Positions 22,901 to 32,276 are shown, counted from the stretch's first letter. The stretch is 64,000 nt of DNA from Homarus americanus (GCF_018991925.1 NW_024726235.1:4229079-4293078), one strand, 5' to 3'. Numbers and translations are program-made. The notes: generated from the letters alone by a model not told the origin.

Positions 22901-24714
22901 AATGAAGGTTATTACTTGGTTTAGCACATCTTTAAATCGCATAGAAGCACTTACTTTTAGGCAATTTCTACTTCATATATACATTCCTCATCCCTTGAAG
23001 CCTCTTGGAAACGTGCTTCTTTCAGAAAAATCGCACACGTGAGGAACACTTAAGAACTTAGATCAATAAATCTTTACCCCGCTGGGGTTAGGGCTCCCCA
23101 CGGGTTAGGGCCCTCTGCAGAGGTTAGGGCCCTCCGCAGGGGTTAGGGCCCCCCGCAGGGGTTAGGTTAAAGTAGGTTAATTTAGTGAAAGTTAGAGGTC
23201 TAGATGTTTGGTTTCTGATGCATTTGGATGTACAGTATTTTGTTCAGATCTCACCTTCGGTTTTGATGGAAAATAGCCGTTTTTGACCAAGGATGAGTTG
23301 CATCTTTTTTAAAAAACAACGCATTTCCCACGGAAACGAAGGTCAGATATGAACAAAACACATCAAAATAGGTATTTTTGCATTTAAACATTTCACATTC
23401 CTACCACTAATCTATTACAGTATCATATTCTAATAAGACATCTAATTATAAGATCATTTTCATCTATTACATTACTGTCGCAAATGTATAATAATGGATA
23501 GCATATCCAAAATTTTCTCAACAGTATTTTCTTCCATTAATCTTCCGCCATTATCACCTACCTCACCTCTCACACTGCAAGTCTCCTTGATTAATCATCA
23601 CGCGCATGTGTTCCCGTAAACGTCACTCGACCAATCAAAAGCTTTTTTTTTTTGGCAACCAATTAAATGATTTGTGGTTTAATTCGCCGTATTTTTGGCC
23701 CAATCAAAATAGATTTTTATTTTGGGTCTCTCATATTTCGAAATTCAACTTCATTTCCGACCATGGAAGTCTGTGATGGGTGTCACTTCAATTATATGGA
23801 GCTGATTGAGAGTTTTGGGGAAAAAACGAAGAAACTAAAGCATTTTTTCGATTGCATGGTGTTCTTCCAACCTCAGTAAAGTGTCTTAAGTGCAAGACTG
23901 AATGTAAATATTGCAAGGAACAACATATGTGGCGTCGAGTAAGAATCTCAGAATCCAACGACGAACAAGAAGCATCCCAATAAGGTAAGAAATAGGTGAT
24001 TCCATCATATGGTGAGAGTCAGTTAGGTTAGGTTAGGTTTGGTTTGGTTTTTGTTTTTCTAGTGTGTTTTGGTGTATTTTTTATTCGCTTAGCCATTATT
24101 TTTTTTCGAAAAACGTCCCACGAAAAAAAATCGGTCAATTTCCGACGGAAATGAAGGTCATATTCGGTCTAAACACATACAAATACACAAGAAAAATATA
24201 TTTTTGACTTTCTAACAGAGTGGGAGGTGGAAGTGCAAATTTACCTCAAAATACATCAGAAACCAATCATCTCGTGAAAAAATTCGAGGGTGTGCTAATA
24301 CAGTACGAATAATTACCGAAATAAAAATCGAATTCGTTCATAACAACAAAAACCATCGGATAAACATAGTTTCAACTTCGATTTCGTAGTGGCAACACAT
24401 ACAAATTGACCTGTTTCAGTAAGGTCGGTGGTGGACTTTTAAATCAAGAGTGTTTAATGTTTTGTTAGTTGTTTCATGTGGCAGTGTTACGTGACAGCAC
24501 ATCAGTCCTCATCAACCAGGTATACCTTAGGTATAGCTGCCATGTCCATCCGTGGGACGAATAAAACCCAAGTACATTCAGTCTGTCCAATAAGGCTATA
24601 AAACTATACACTAGACGTAGTACCATACAAGATGAATATTGACCATACCTGTTTTTGGTCTTCTTTGTCACTCTTAAAGAAACCTTTCATTGATTTAACC
24701 AGTTTGTCTGCCAT
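13614..24714 (-). CDS. Gene A: three-exon gene for a small CARD-like protein (about 185 residues)
   Basis: Assembled by comparison with gene B. Exon 1 is 24714-24649 (22 codons, MADKLVKSMKGFFKSDK...), exon 2 is 14229-14123 (or from 14235), exon 3 is 13998-13614 with a TAG stop. All splice sites are GT-AG and the phases agree (0 between exons 1 and 2, 2 between exons 2 and 3). The exon 2 peptide runs RGVLTNSKEEKEELITWLKT and ends LLNKRGQEAFF; this helix pattern with RG and AF resembles helices 2-5 of CARD domains, although it is several residues shorter than typical. The C-terminal part contains YQFWLKCQGLEIGN and many acidic and basic residues, with no signal peptide or membrane segment seen. 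A cytoplasmic adaptor or immune/apoptotic role is inference only. Intron 1 is nearly 10.4 kb and full of mobile DNA. The product family is not firmly recognised. Confidence 0.7.
14123..14235 (-). CDS. Gene A exon 2 (CARD-like core), with tandem acceptors
   Basis: The intron ends CTTCAG|GTGCAG|CGAGGT, so there are two in-frame acceptors six bases apart; the first adds Val-Gln. In gene B the upstream AG has become GG, leaving only the second, which is therefore the likely ancestral site. The exon ends TTTTTCAG before GTGAGA. The peptide contains the RGVLT and KRGQEAFF motifs typical of the middle and last helices of a CARD. Confidence 0.75.
15478..15975 (-). repeat. Tandemly duplicated 200-base block carrying an alternative first exon
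   Basis: Segments 15484-15700 and 15768-15975 are direct repeats: both contain a TTATCTTGT-AGGCGTTATCA stretch, a CACCCCCCTCTC stretch and CAGCACCTTGGCGAGGCTGG, then CTGATCAATAGTTACCAGAA. On the minus strand each holds an ATG-initiated segment in the first-exon position. Only the 15768-15975 copy keeps an open frame; the other meets a stop after four codons. The corresponding part of the right arm is missing. Confidence 0.75.
15761..15814 (-). CDS. Gene A alternative first exon (proximal), candidate
   Basis: On the minus strand an ATG opens 18 codons, MDNESDKLIDNASQDKIL, that run straight into a GTGAGA donor in phase 0. This is the phase needed to join exon 2. Like the distal exon it contains the tripeptide DKL. 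Joined to exon 2 it would read ...QDKIL-(VQ)-RGVLT, a better match to the first two CARD helices than the distal exon gives. The sequence just upstream (minus sense) is G-rich with a GTGTGAGTGTGTGAGGG run. The call rests on phase, donor and similarity; no transcript evidence is available. Confidence 0.5.
16920..17380. other. Block strongly conserved between the two arms (intron 1 of gene A)
   Basis: This 400-base block matches 39265-39725 reverse-complemented with higher identity than the surrounding intron. In plus sense it contains GGTGGTTATGATGGTACAGT and CTTAAGGCGGCGATACAAGT. A frame through it is open in the right arm (39366-39668, minus) but broken by a stop here, so coding is doubtful. 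It could be a regulatory element, an old exon of another gene, or a repeat. No more specific call is possible. Confidence 0.5.
17400..19120. other. Gene A intron 1, left-arm specific, nothing recognised
   Basis: A segment at 18130-18170 ends GTGTCAGAAAG|GTGAGAG and could be a small exon on the plus strand, but has no support. The rest has no recognisable gene or repeat. Confidence 0.4.
19124..19236. mobile_element. Palindromic miniature element, GGATCACCTGAAGAATCG family
   Basis: GGATCACCTGAAGAATCGTC at the left is exactly complementary to GACGATTCTTCAGGTGATCC at the right, and pairing continues through CACCCC/GGGGTG. Related, more diverged copies lie at 27861-28022 and 38900-39057, and a half copy at about 61040. 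There is no coding sequence and the superfamily is unknown. Confidence 0.8.
19395..19600 (-). pseudogene. LINE 3'-tail fragment, same family as 36945-37342
   Basis: Stretches such as TTACAATCCTCTAAGGTTTTGTAACT and CCCAGTCTCCTCC-TTCCC correspond to 36955-37050, in the same orientation. At 36.9-37.3 kb this sequence is continuous with a minus-strand reverse-transcriptase remnant, so this copy is taken as the 3' end of the same LINE family. No coding part remains here. Confidence 0.55.
19640..21890. other. Gene A intron 1, repeat-derived non-coding DNA
   Basis: An approximate direct duplication of about 110 bases is visible: CACTGCCATGCAGGACAGAGG occurs near 20717 and again near 20811, each followed by a TATATA run. 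A TTAGG-like run occurs at 20322-20352. Nothing else is recognised, and the longest open frame (21278-21676) has low-complexity poly-F sequence and no motif. Confidence 0.45.
21895..22204 (-). repeat. tRNA-derived SINE
   Basis: Reading the minus strand from 22204, GGCGACCTGTGGTCTAATGG gives a pol III A box. GGTTCAATCCC, about 55 bases further on (22151-22141), gives a B box. The spacing fits a tRNA-like head, although the arms have decayed beyond a functional tRNA. The non-tRNA body continues to about 21895 with a repeated AATAATCCAAGAAG/AATAATGCGAGAAG feature. No A-rich tail or clear target duplication was found. Confidence 0.75.
23078..23172 (+). repeat. G-rich minisatellite with GGGTTAGGG units
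   Basis: About five units of roughly 20 bases contain GGGTTAGGGC plus CTCCGCAG-type sequence, running into GGTTAGGTTAAAGTAGG. G runs recur with short spacers, so the plus strand could form quadruplex structures. It borders the presumed Merlin-like element. Confidence 0.75.
23190..24290 (+). mobile_element. Possible decayed Merlin/ISXO2-type DNA transposon
   Basis: Partly matching inverted sequences flank the transposase-like segment at 23764-23983. The left side has GGTTTCTGATGCATTT (about 23210) and a GACCTTCG-type block. The right side, read on the minus strand, has GGTTTCTGATGTATTT (about 24260) and TGACCTTCATTTCCG. The inverted repeats are imperfect and the ends are not defined to the base. 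Confidence in the coding remnant is higher than in these boundaries. Confidence 0.4.
23764..23983 (+). pseudogene. N-terminal exon remnant of an ISXO2/Merlin-like transposase
   Basis: The reading starts MEVCDGCHFNYMELIESFGE and reaches KHFF. One base of frame slippage then gives RLHGVLPTSVKCLKCKTEC and YCKEQHMWR. A helix-like start, HG-LP, then a CxxC...CxxC zinc ribbon ending HMWR is the layout known for the N-terminus of arthropod Merlin/IS1595-class (ISXO2-like) transposases. The catalytic DDE part was not found downstream. A potential donor AAG|GTAAGA follows at about 23983. The one-base frame break near 23843 and the missing catalytic domain make this a remnant rather than a working gene. 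Confidence 0.55.
24649..24714 (-). CDS. Gene A exon 1 (distal first exon)
   Basis: The minus strand has CCAGTCAAGACCATGGCAGA, matching CCAGTCAAGACCATGGCGAC at the start of gene B. Twenty-two codons follow (MADKLVKSMKGFFKSDKEDQ...) to a GTATGG donor, also conserved in gene B. The 5' flank shares a GGAGG...GTCTCGT-ATAAG stretch with gene B, so promoter-proximal DNA was duplicated too. The start is chosen because both paralogues keep the same ATG context. Confidence 0.7.
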
Positions 24715-24974
24715 GGTCTTGACTGGGAACACTTATAACGAGACCCTCCTCCTCCTTCTACACACTGTTTACTTCTGTTAGTCTGTAAGCAATAATAGTC
24801 ACCCAGAGTTCCCACACAAAAGAAGCTGCATCTGAGGCATAGTTGCCAATTCATGAGATGCCAAGAACTATTTATACATTTATGTTTCGGTAAAATTGCT
24901 TCTACATATAATACATGATACTCTCCATAAGTGTAGGTATATGAACAATGGTGAACAGTAAATATATTTAACTA

Positions 24975-25530
24975 ATGATGGTCAAGAAAGTTGTTAAGTT
25001 TTATTGGGCATCCACTTGCAGTTCTTATAAACTTGGTATGGTATATTACCTGTCAGCCTTTCTGACATATACAGGTATGTATGTACAATAAAATTTCCGT
25101 ATTCTTCCGTTTCTACATAAAATTTCATTATATATCGTGTCTCCCTACCATGCCATAAGTACCTCTCCCTTCCATGATAATATCATACTGTAAGTACTGT
25201 TGTTGTTATACAGTAGTGTTATTACTGTGGTTCAACAATGAAGGTTTTTAAGCGCGTAGCAAGGTTAGTAAACACTAGTCCAACATTAAAAATTATGATA
25301 GATAAAATTATCTAAAGTACTGTATGTAAGAGTGGACGGAAATAAAGTCCACAGTATCAGTGCCAAGATTAACAGCTGTAGTCAAGAGCCAATTGAGATA
25401 ATGGCGCAGAGACAAGATAAACAGTTCCAGTCAGTCTTTCAATAAGACATGATTTTATTTAAAGTTGTAGTTTTATTGAAGTGTACACCATTACCTTAGT
25501 CTAATTTCACTATAACTGGCTGGAGTATAT
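24975..25530. other. Spacer between the arms, nothing recognised
   Basis: This is unique AT-rich sequence between the left arm and the first spacer transposon. It contains no gene or repeat that could be supported. Confidence 0.4.
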
Positions 25531-25535
25531 TAAAT

Positions 25536-25870
25536 CAGGGGCGGATCCAGGAAATATCAAAAGGTTGGGAGCAAGAAGTTGTGTGTAGGGGAACATGGTG
25601 AGCGCAGCGAGCCCATCCAGCTTTTTGGGGGGTGGGGGAGGGAGGGGGCTTTAAGCCCACCAGATTTTTTTTCAACTGACCAATATCATGGGCACTTTGA
25701 GACCATGTGCACTTGATATTAGGATATTCCGAGGTCAATAGTAATTACTTTTTACTATACAAAAACGCTTGATTACAATACTGCATTAAAAAAAGTTTTG
25801 GAATTATCTGACGAAAAAGGGGGCTCTGGACCCCCAGAACCTCCCCCCCTACCCCCTGGATACGTCCCTG
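25536..25870. mobile_element. hAT-type non-autonomous element
   Basis: The ends CAGGGGCGGATCCAGGA and CCTGGATACGTCCCTG are approximate inverted repeats of the kind seen in many hAT miniature elements. The interior has TTTTTTGGGGGGTGGGGGAG and no coding sequence. A sister copy lies at 30246-30507. The flanking bases share TAAAT but no exact 8-base target duplication was confirmed. Confidence 0.75.
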
Positions 25871-25905
25871 TAAATAGATGAAGTTGTATGGTACTGAGAT
25901 ACACT

Positions 25906-26370
25906 TGTAGTGAATTCTCCCCTACAAACGCTGTTTGTCGCTGCCTAGCCGACCCCACCAATTCCCCAGTGTATGCCTCGTGGTCTAGGTCAACCAGCGC
26001 CGCCATACACCACGGAGCGGGGGTCAACTGCTAAGCCACGCCTACCCCCGCTATTTAAGACCTGACCTCGTGGTGATCTCTCTCTCTTCTACCTACACCA
26101 ACCAGCCAGCAACACCTCCTCCTGCCTGGCGGTCCTCGCTCCTCCGCCTGCCTGGCGGTCCTCTCTCCCGCTGGCGAGCATGGCGACCCACAAGCTGTCC
26201 TTCTCTGAGCGTCCTCACCAACCAGCTCTCTCTACATCACGCTTGTAACCATGCTGCCTTCCCAGCACCAAGCTGCATTGTACATCCAATACAACATGTA
26301 TATAGAGAGCACATCGTGAGTTTCCTTTCTCCATCCAATCCTGAGTGTGAACCAAACATCTTGAACCCCA
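25906..26370 (+). repeat. 5' LTR of LTR element copy 1
   Basis: It begins TGTAGTGAATTCTCCCC. A TATA-like CGCTATTTAAGACC lies at about 26049-26062, the probable promoter. It ends AACCCCA before the TGGTGAC site. It is nearly identical to 27076-27537 apart from small indels. Confidence 0.88.
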
Positions 26371-27075
26371 CAAATGGTGACTCCCGGAGATTCGCACTCA
26401 CACAGGATGGAGGAGAAACTGACCACGCTCCCAGTCTTCAAGCAACATGGAAGACTGGCTTATCCACCCAGAAGCAGCTCTCATCGGCTCTACAGCTACT
26501 GTCTCTACACCGCAGGTTAGACACCCTAGAGCAGCTCTGCTACTCTAAGCAGACACCAGCTCCTCTTCCTGCCCCAAGCACCACGTCCTACCGACCCCAG
26601 CACACCCGTCCTGCCTCAGACGCCGACCCCGGCCCAGCAGTAACCCCTGCCGCCCATGATGCGGCCTCTGTTCCTGAGTGCGGACACACACACCCCTCTT
26701 TTCTCCCCCAGGTACTCCCTGCTAATGTCCTGCACCCTGCTGCTGTCGTGGACCCAGCTGCTGTCACGAGCCCTCATCCGCTTCTGCTGACGCAGCCCTT
26801 GCTCCTGACCCAGGCCCACACACCCCAGCAGGCGCATCTGACGACTCTGTACCTACCGTGAGGGAAGCACAAAATTCATCGCCTCCACACACCCTTATTC
26901 TCCCTCTCTACTCCCACAGATATTGTGTATCTAGACAGTTGTCCCCAGCGACCGGCTCATCCACGCCATCGCCGTTGTCTCACATGAGGCACGCACCGCC
27001 CGTTCTGCCTCACATGTGCTATGCAACTCTGCAGACAACAAGTCTCCTACACAGCCTGGAGGGAAGGGGGAGTAT
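26371..27075 (+). other. Internal region of LTR element copy 1
   Basis: No conserved retroelement domain is found. A long open frame running from the 5' LTR to 26861 reads Pro-, Ala-, Ser- and His-rich sequence (for example VVDPAAVTSPHPLLL), probably low-complexity gag-like or non-coding. The equivalent region in copy 2 (55147-55932) has many indels, so the frame is not conserved. Confidence 0.55.
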
Positions 27076-27537
27076 TGTAGTGGAATTCTCCCCTACAAAC
27101 GCTGTTTGTCGCTGCCTAGCCGACCCCACCAATTCCCCAGTGTATGCCTCGTGGTCTAGGTCAACCAGCGCCGCCATACACCACGGAGCGGGGGTCAACT
27201 GCTAAGCCACGCCTACCCCCGCTATTTAAGACCTGACCTCGTGGTGATCTCGCTCTCTACCTACACCAACCAGCCAGCAACACCTCCTCCTGCCTGGCGG
27301 TCCTCGCTCCTCCGCCTGCCTGGCGGTCCTCTCTCCCGCTGGCGAGCATGGCGACCCACAAGCTGTCCTTCTCTGAGCGTCCTCACCAACCAGCTCTCTC
27401 TACATCACGCTTGTAACCATGCTGCCTTCCCAGCACCAAGCTGCATTGTACATCCAATACAACATGTATATAGAGAGCACATCGTGAGTTTCCTTTCTCC
27501 ATCCAATCCTGAGTGTGAACCAAACATCTTGAACCCA
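27076..27537 (+). repeat. 3' LTR of LTR element copy 1
   Basis: It directly follows the polypurine tract and starts TGTAGTGGAATTCTCCCC. The TATA-like CTATTTAAGACC recurs. It ends GAACCCA and is followed by CACT, matching the base quartet before the 5' LTR. Confidence 0.88.
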
Positions 27538-27860
27538 CACTCATCTGTGACGTCATGGGGACTCCATTGTAGCACCTACTGTAGCTAGCAACATTGTTAA
27601 ATTTTTTATGGTGAATTTTTACATACATATTAAGTTCTATATCTGGAATGAATAAACAAAATTGCATAGTCATGTGTCAAGTCTTTGTGACGTTCCGTAA
27701 AGATTTTTGTCTTGGATAACTCGGTAAATATTTGAGTGAACACAGAAAGCAGTCTAAAGTCTGTAGCCAGCACCATTTTCCTTACCCTTGAAATCATATA
27801 CAGTACACACGTATACCCAGTTACCCACCTGTTCACTATATTTACATAGATACAAACATG

Positions 27861-28022
27861 GGATCACCTGAAGAATAGCACCCCAGCTTATTCCACCTGT
27901 GATAATTAAATGATTAAAAACACCCAAACACAACTGTACCTGGGGGGGGGTAGGTTACATTAATGTTGGGATGTTTTAATTATTCAGGTAAAATAAGCTG
28001 GGGGAAATCTTAAGGTAACCCC
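27861..28022. mobile_element. Inverted-repeat miniature element, GGATCACCTGAAGAAT family
   Basis: The left end GGATCACCTGAAGAATAGCA and right end CTTAAGGTAACCCC pair imperfectly. The inner CCAGCTTATT-CACCTG pairs with CAGGT-AATAAGCTGG. A run of nine G lies in the middle. It is the same family as 19124-19236 and 38900-39057. Confidence 0.65.
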
Positions 28023-28024
28023 TA

Positions 28025-30100
28025 AAATGTTCAGTGCCCTTCTTTAAGATCGAGTTGGCGACTAAGAAAACATTAAAATTATAAACAATTAACCTCAATA
28101 CTCACCACAGGTTGAGTTGGTTGTAGCCTGATATGTTTACTGCCACTGTGACCCATAATGGCTGTGGGATCCTCTTCACAACCTGCTGTACTTGGATATC
28201 CTCAATGATCATAAGTTATCCTCAGTGTTCAGAAGGTGTCCTCGATAACTGTAAACAGCCCTCATTATTTCATCCCTAACACAAGAGTCTTATTGTTTCC
28301 TCATGAGCTGTACTCGATGCTGTCTGGATGTATTTTTTGTACAGCCTGTATAGCCTTCGCTGCTCACAAAGTAATATTATGAAATATTGATTAGCCATTT
28401 TGATTGTGGGAATTTGGGATTCATTTTATTACACCGTTTTTATGTTATATGTTTCATCTTCCAAGAATAGGTAAGACAAGAAATCGAAAAAAATCACTTT
28501 GCTTGGATGTTTCTGAATTGTATACTTCAATTGTCTATACACATGTTGAATCTGTGTGAGCCCTAAATGATTTTACTTTTTAAAACTACTGTGATCTGAT
28601 GTGAACCGCGCCTCCATTGTCACTCTGAGTAGTGTTACCTTAGAGGTCTGCTAATTATTCAAGAACAGTTATGGGGTGTACGACGCCATTTACGATGACC
28701 TTGCCCTGATCGTGTTTCAGGCTGCTCGTTTGGAATTTACGTACGCATTATAATTCTATTCACGACAATTAAGATTCCCCTATGAAAGTTTGAAGGTAAG
28801 ATATACTCGCTGGTGTCGGCTGTGAGGTCAATGAGGAGAGTGTTATCTAGTGAGGGTCCCCACGCACTCTCCACCTAACATGGCAAGATCTGGCATTCCT
28901 CTCCTCTTGTGCATACACTGGACCGGACCACGGGGAAGGGGGATATAGCACTCACTGGACCTCTGTGGAGACTAGCGAGTCATAATTGATTGAGAGATCC
29001 AGTATAATGTATCAATCATTATGTCACTCTAAATTGTTGGCCAGGTAAAATGTTTGTATACCTCAGGTAGTTTGCTTGTATACATTCCCTGTCTATGTAT
29101 ATTGTATTCCCACATTGGCTACATGCTTAATCAATGTAATCATATATGGAAATTTTAATGGATAACTACGTATCACTTAAACTGTAAGTTAGAGGGATCT
29201 GTTAATTGCAAAGTACAGTGCAGTACAGTACAGGGTAACCAATGACCTATTGTGGTAAATTCAAATTATTTTATAGGCGTTTGCTGTCACTCTAGCACCC
29301 ACAATGTTCCCCCTATAATTCTGAAGTTAATAACGGTTATGCCAACATCGATACGCATTTTATTTATGAGTTATACAGTACTGTAGTTCCTTGACCTGGG
29401 AAACAGAATTGGACTGACAACTGTGGTGACGTCAAGCCCAAGCGGCCCACCCCAGTGTTAAAGTTGGGCGGATAAACCTAAAGGAAGTATGGCAAGGATA
29501 GACGGTAATTCTTCACCAAATATTCTTATATAAACTTTACATTCTCGAAGTCAAGTACAATAATATAGGGTTGGGAGCCACACCTGTCAAGATTTTAGAC
29601 AACCTACTTACTTCACCATAAGTTTCCCCGCCCTAACCTAACTTAAACTAATCTTGTGAATTTATGTTCCTTGATTGTTGATAAGCGAATTCAACACCCA
29701 AACGCTACCCGGGGGTTAGATTGAATTAGTTTGCTTTGGTTAGGTTAATTTAATTTGATTAGGTTTAATTAATATCCGTTAAGTTAGTCAGGTTTATTTA
29801 GATTATCGTTGGGTTGGGTTGATTTAGGTTAGGTTAACATTAGGGTAGATAATCTTAAAGTGAAACAAGATAAATAGGTTAAATCATTAAGCGATCCTTA
29901 TATTTTACCGTAAAAGCCATTTATATATATACAGTATATATAATTTTTTTCTCTATAGATCGAAGGTAGGTTGATTAATTCCATTATATTTAGAAGTTCA
30001 GTGTAGTTATATAGTAATTAATTGTTGTATAATACTGTATAATTATGTTACCTTAAGCAGCGGCAGTGTGAAAGGAGTTTGGCCTGAGGGGATGAATGAC
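28025..30100. other. Spacer sequence, nothing recognised
   Basis: No gene is supported. A degenerate GGTTAGGTTAA-type run occurs around 29735-29850. Otherwise it is unique sequence with moderate GC. Confidence 0.4.
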
Positions 30101-30111
30101 CTACTCGACTC

Positions 30112-30570
30112 ACACCATACCACCTCACTCCTTCAACCACAAACACACACACACTCAACCACCACACACCCACTCAGCCACCACACTCACTCATCCACCA
30201 AACCCACTTTCTCACCTACCACTCTCATTCAACCACCACACTCACCAGGGGCGGATCCAAGAATATCAAAAGGGGGTCCAAGGAGTTATGGGTGGGGGAA
30301 CATGGTGAGCACAGCGAGGTATTTTGAGGCCGTTTTGAAACCACGTGCACTTGATAGGAGATATTCTGAGGTCAATAGTAATTACTTTTTACTCTACAAA
30401 AGCACCTGAGTACAATACTGCATTAAAGAAAAAGTATTGGAATTTTCTGATGCAAAAAAAGGGGGGGGAGAGTCCGAACCCCTAAGATCACCCTGGATCC
30501 GTCCCTGCTAACGCACCCAACCACCACACTCACTCAACACTTTGGGTTTACCAAACTACCACACTCACAG
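30112..30570 (+). repeat. CACACTCA-type minisatellite split by an hAT-type element
   Basis: Units like CAACCACCACACTCACTC run from about 30112 to 30245 and resume from about 30513 to 30570. The interruption is the element at 30246-30507. The same repeat on both sides shows the transposon inserted into an existing array. Confidence 0.75.
30246..30507. mobile_element. hAT-type non-autonomous element (second copy)
   Basis: It begins CAGGGGCGGATCCAAGAATA and ends CCTGGATCCGTCCCTG. Internal sequence such as GAGGTCAATAGTAATTACTT is shared with 25536-25870. No coding sequence is present. Confidence 0.75.
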
Positions 30571-30574
30571 CTGG

Positions 30575-31530
30575 CCAAGTAACAATAAATCAGAAACAAT
30601 AAACTAAAACAAGTTGACTCGGGCTTGGCACACATGGTCACTTGTACTGGTAAATCAACATCATTATTAAACCTCTTACAGGTAGACGCTGGGTGTAAAA
30701 TAACGCACTTTTACCCCGTATGGTTGAATTTTCCATTTACTCAAATATAACCCGTTTCTGTGAGTGGTAAACTTTCCTGGTGGTATTGGTATACTGTAAG
30801 GTCATATTACACACAGTCACTCCCGCGACACTTTCTTACATTTCGAACATGGAGTTAGTCGTAGAATATTGTCCAGTTCTCAGGGCAGGTCACGAGGCGT
30901 CAAGGGAAAGCCTTCCTGTTGAGACGAGAACAAATAATGCAAGGTTTCTGGCATGGTTCTCACGCCCCTTGTGGCTTTTCCTGTGTCACTTGTAACTGAT
31001 CCTCGTAGACGTGTCCATATGTCTGTCTCCCCTCAGCCTCCTTGATGTCTCGAACACATTATATCCTGTTAAATTCTCGGGTTATCCCTTATACACATAC
31101 ATCACCACTACCACGTACACCATTGATTCCCAGGACTTGTGTTGGGTTAGGGAGGATGACTGGCTGGCTCCAGGCACGCGCTCTCCTTCCTCCAGGTCTC
31201 TTCACTGGCTATCGTTCAGTGTCTAAATAATTCACCACTCAACCACGTTTTTCTCGTGGTTAAGTGAATGTTTTTAAAAGCTAAATTAACTTGATTGAAT
31301 GCCGTAAATAAACCGATAGTGATCTAAAGTTGGACATACTGTATTTGTTGTTTATTATACGAAATATACCCCAAAACGAACACCAGTTCACATTGTTCTC
31401 ATGGGCGAGCGATACCTTAATGGGATAGTCATGCAAAGTTGACAGTTTGTAAAATTTAAAGGGCAAGTTTCTGCTTTCATTTTTTTTCTCGAAACGTTAC
31501 TGTTACCTTTAGGATATTTTTATCATCTTC
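30575..31530. other. Spacer sequence, nothing recognised
   Basis: Several open frames of 60-80 codons exist on the plus strand (30780-31230) with no recognisable domain. No splice pattern or paralogue supports them. Confidence 0.4.
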
Positions 31531-31534
31531 GCCA

Positions 31535-31985
31535 CTGATCGACTCGTTAGCCTCTTGGGCGGTCGGTCACGTCTCTATTATGCACTGTTGGCACGTATGG
31601 GGCATGTACTGCCTCCTGATTGTCTGTACCTGCTCCGGCGTTGGTCAAGTCTGGTCTTGAAGGAGCTCACATTCGGTGCCATCACAACACTCTCTGGCAA
31701 ATTGTTCCAAGAATTTACAGTTCTCACTTCGAAAAAGTTTGCCCTCATAGTTTTCTGGATTTGTGGCGTCTTCAACCTTGAGCTGTGACCTCTAGCGGGG
31801 CGGGTATCCACCAGCTCCAGGTAAGGACACACGACTGAGTAGTGCCCTCTGAGATGTTTGTAAACTTCAATTATGTCACCCCTTGCCCTTATATAATATA
31901 AGCTAGGCAGTTATAGGCGTTCTAATCTCTCTGGGTAACTGAGGCGCCGTAGTGCAGGCACCAGTCCTTTGGACTTTTTCAATTA
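31535..31985 (-). pseudogene. CR1-like LINE, 3' end of the reverse-transcriptase ORF, decayed
   Basis: The minus strand reads CPYLELVDTRPARGHSSRLK and VRTVNSWNNLPESVV, closely matching the C-terminal part of the ORF at 34886-35860. Further upstream on that strand, LVPALRRLSY-type sequence continues to about 31985 with frame breaks. The 3' tail with GACCG-CCAAGAGGCTAACGAG lies at 31535-31575. Confidence 0.8.
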
Positions 31986-31994
31986 CTTATTTAC

Positions 31995-32260
31995 TTTTAA
32001 CCTCTTCACCATTGATCGACTCGTTAGCCGCTTGGGCGATCGGTCACGTCTCTGACAGTCCTTAGCATATCTCGGGGACCCCGACAGTACTCCAGACGGG
32101 GAAGCACCTCACTCTTGAAGATTGTTACAACACTCTCGCAGATATTTCCAAGAGTTCACAATTCTCATTTCGATAAAGTTTGCCCTCACAATTTACTGGA
32201 CTTGTGTCTTCTTCAACCTTGAGCTGTGACTGAGTAGTGTCCTCTGAAATATTTAATATC
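31995..32260 (-). pseudogene. Second CR1-like LINE 3' fragment, rearranged
   Basis: The tail motif CATTGATCGACTCGTTAGCC and ATCGGTCACGTCTCT recurs. Blocks from two separate parts of the ORF follow, including CCAGACGGGGAAGCACCTCA and TTGAGCTGTGA, so internal sequence has been lost. Confidence 0.7.
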
Positions 32261-32276
32261 TGTTAAGTTATATGTC

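Larger units (their letters stand above)
7735..24970 (+). repeat. Left arm of a large inverted segmental duplication
   Basis: Many blocks recur reverse-complemented at 36.2-45.0 kb. Examples: 7743-7845 matches about 44920-44995; 8030-8260 matches 43650-43830 plus 44690-44740; 11000-11170 matches 43100-43280; 12780-13610 matches 41625-42440; 13614-14260 matches 40870-41620; 14700-15260 matches 39980-40460; 16920-17380 matches 39265-39725; 24475-24970 matches 36220-36745. Non-coding identity is high enough to align by eye but clearly below 95 percent. The left arm is longer because it holds extra DNA in intron 1 and extra transposons. Confidence 0.85.
25906..27537 (+). mobile_element. Short LTR retrotransposon with both LTRs (copy 1)
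   Basis: Two near-identical direct repeats (25906-26370 and 27076-27537) begin TGTAGTG and end in CCCA. A primer-binding-site-like TGGTGACTCCC starts a few bases after the 5' LTR, and a polypurine tract GGAGGGAAGGGGGAGTA sits just before the 3' LTR. CACT occurs immediately outside both LTRs, a plausible 4-base target duplication. The internal region is only about 700 bases and has no reverse transcriptase, integrase or protease. It begins with an ATG segment (MEEKLTTLPVFKQH) and continues as a Pro/Ala/His-rich frame. This is a non-autonomous or deleted Gypsy-like element; the superfamily is inferred from the binding site and short target duplication. Confidence 0.88.

Noticed and set aside
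26070..26861. 263-codon open frame as a host gene
   Set aside because: It starts inside an LTR and runs through low-complexity internal sequence of the LTR element; copy 2 does not keep the frame.
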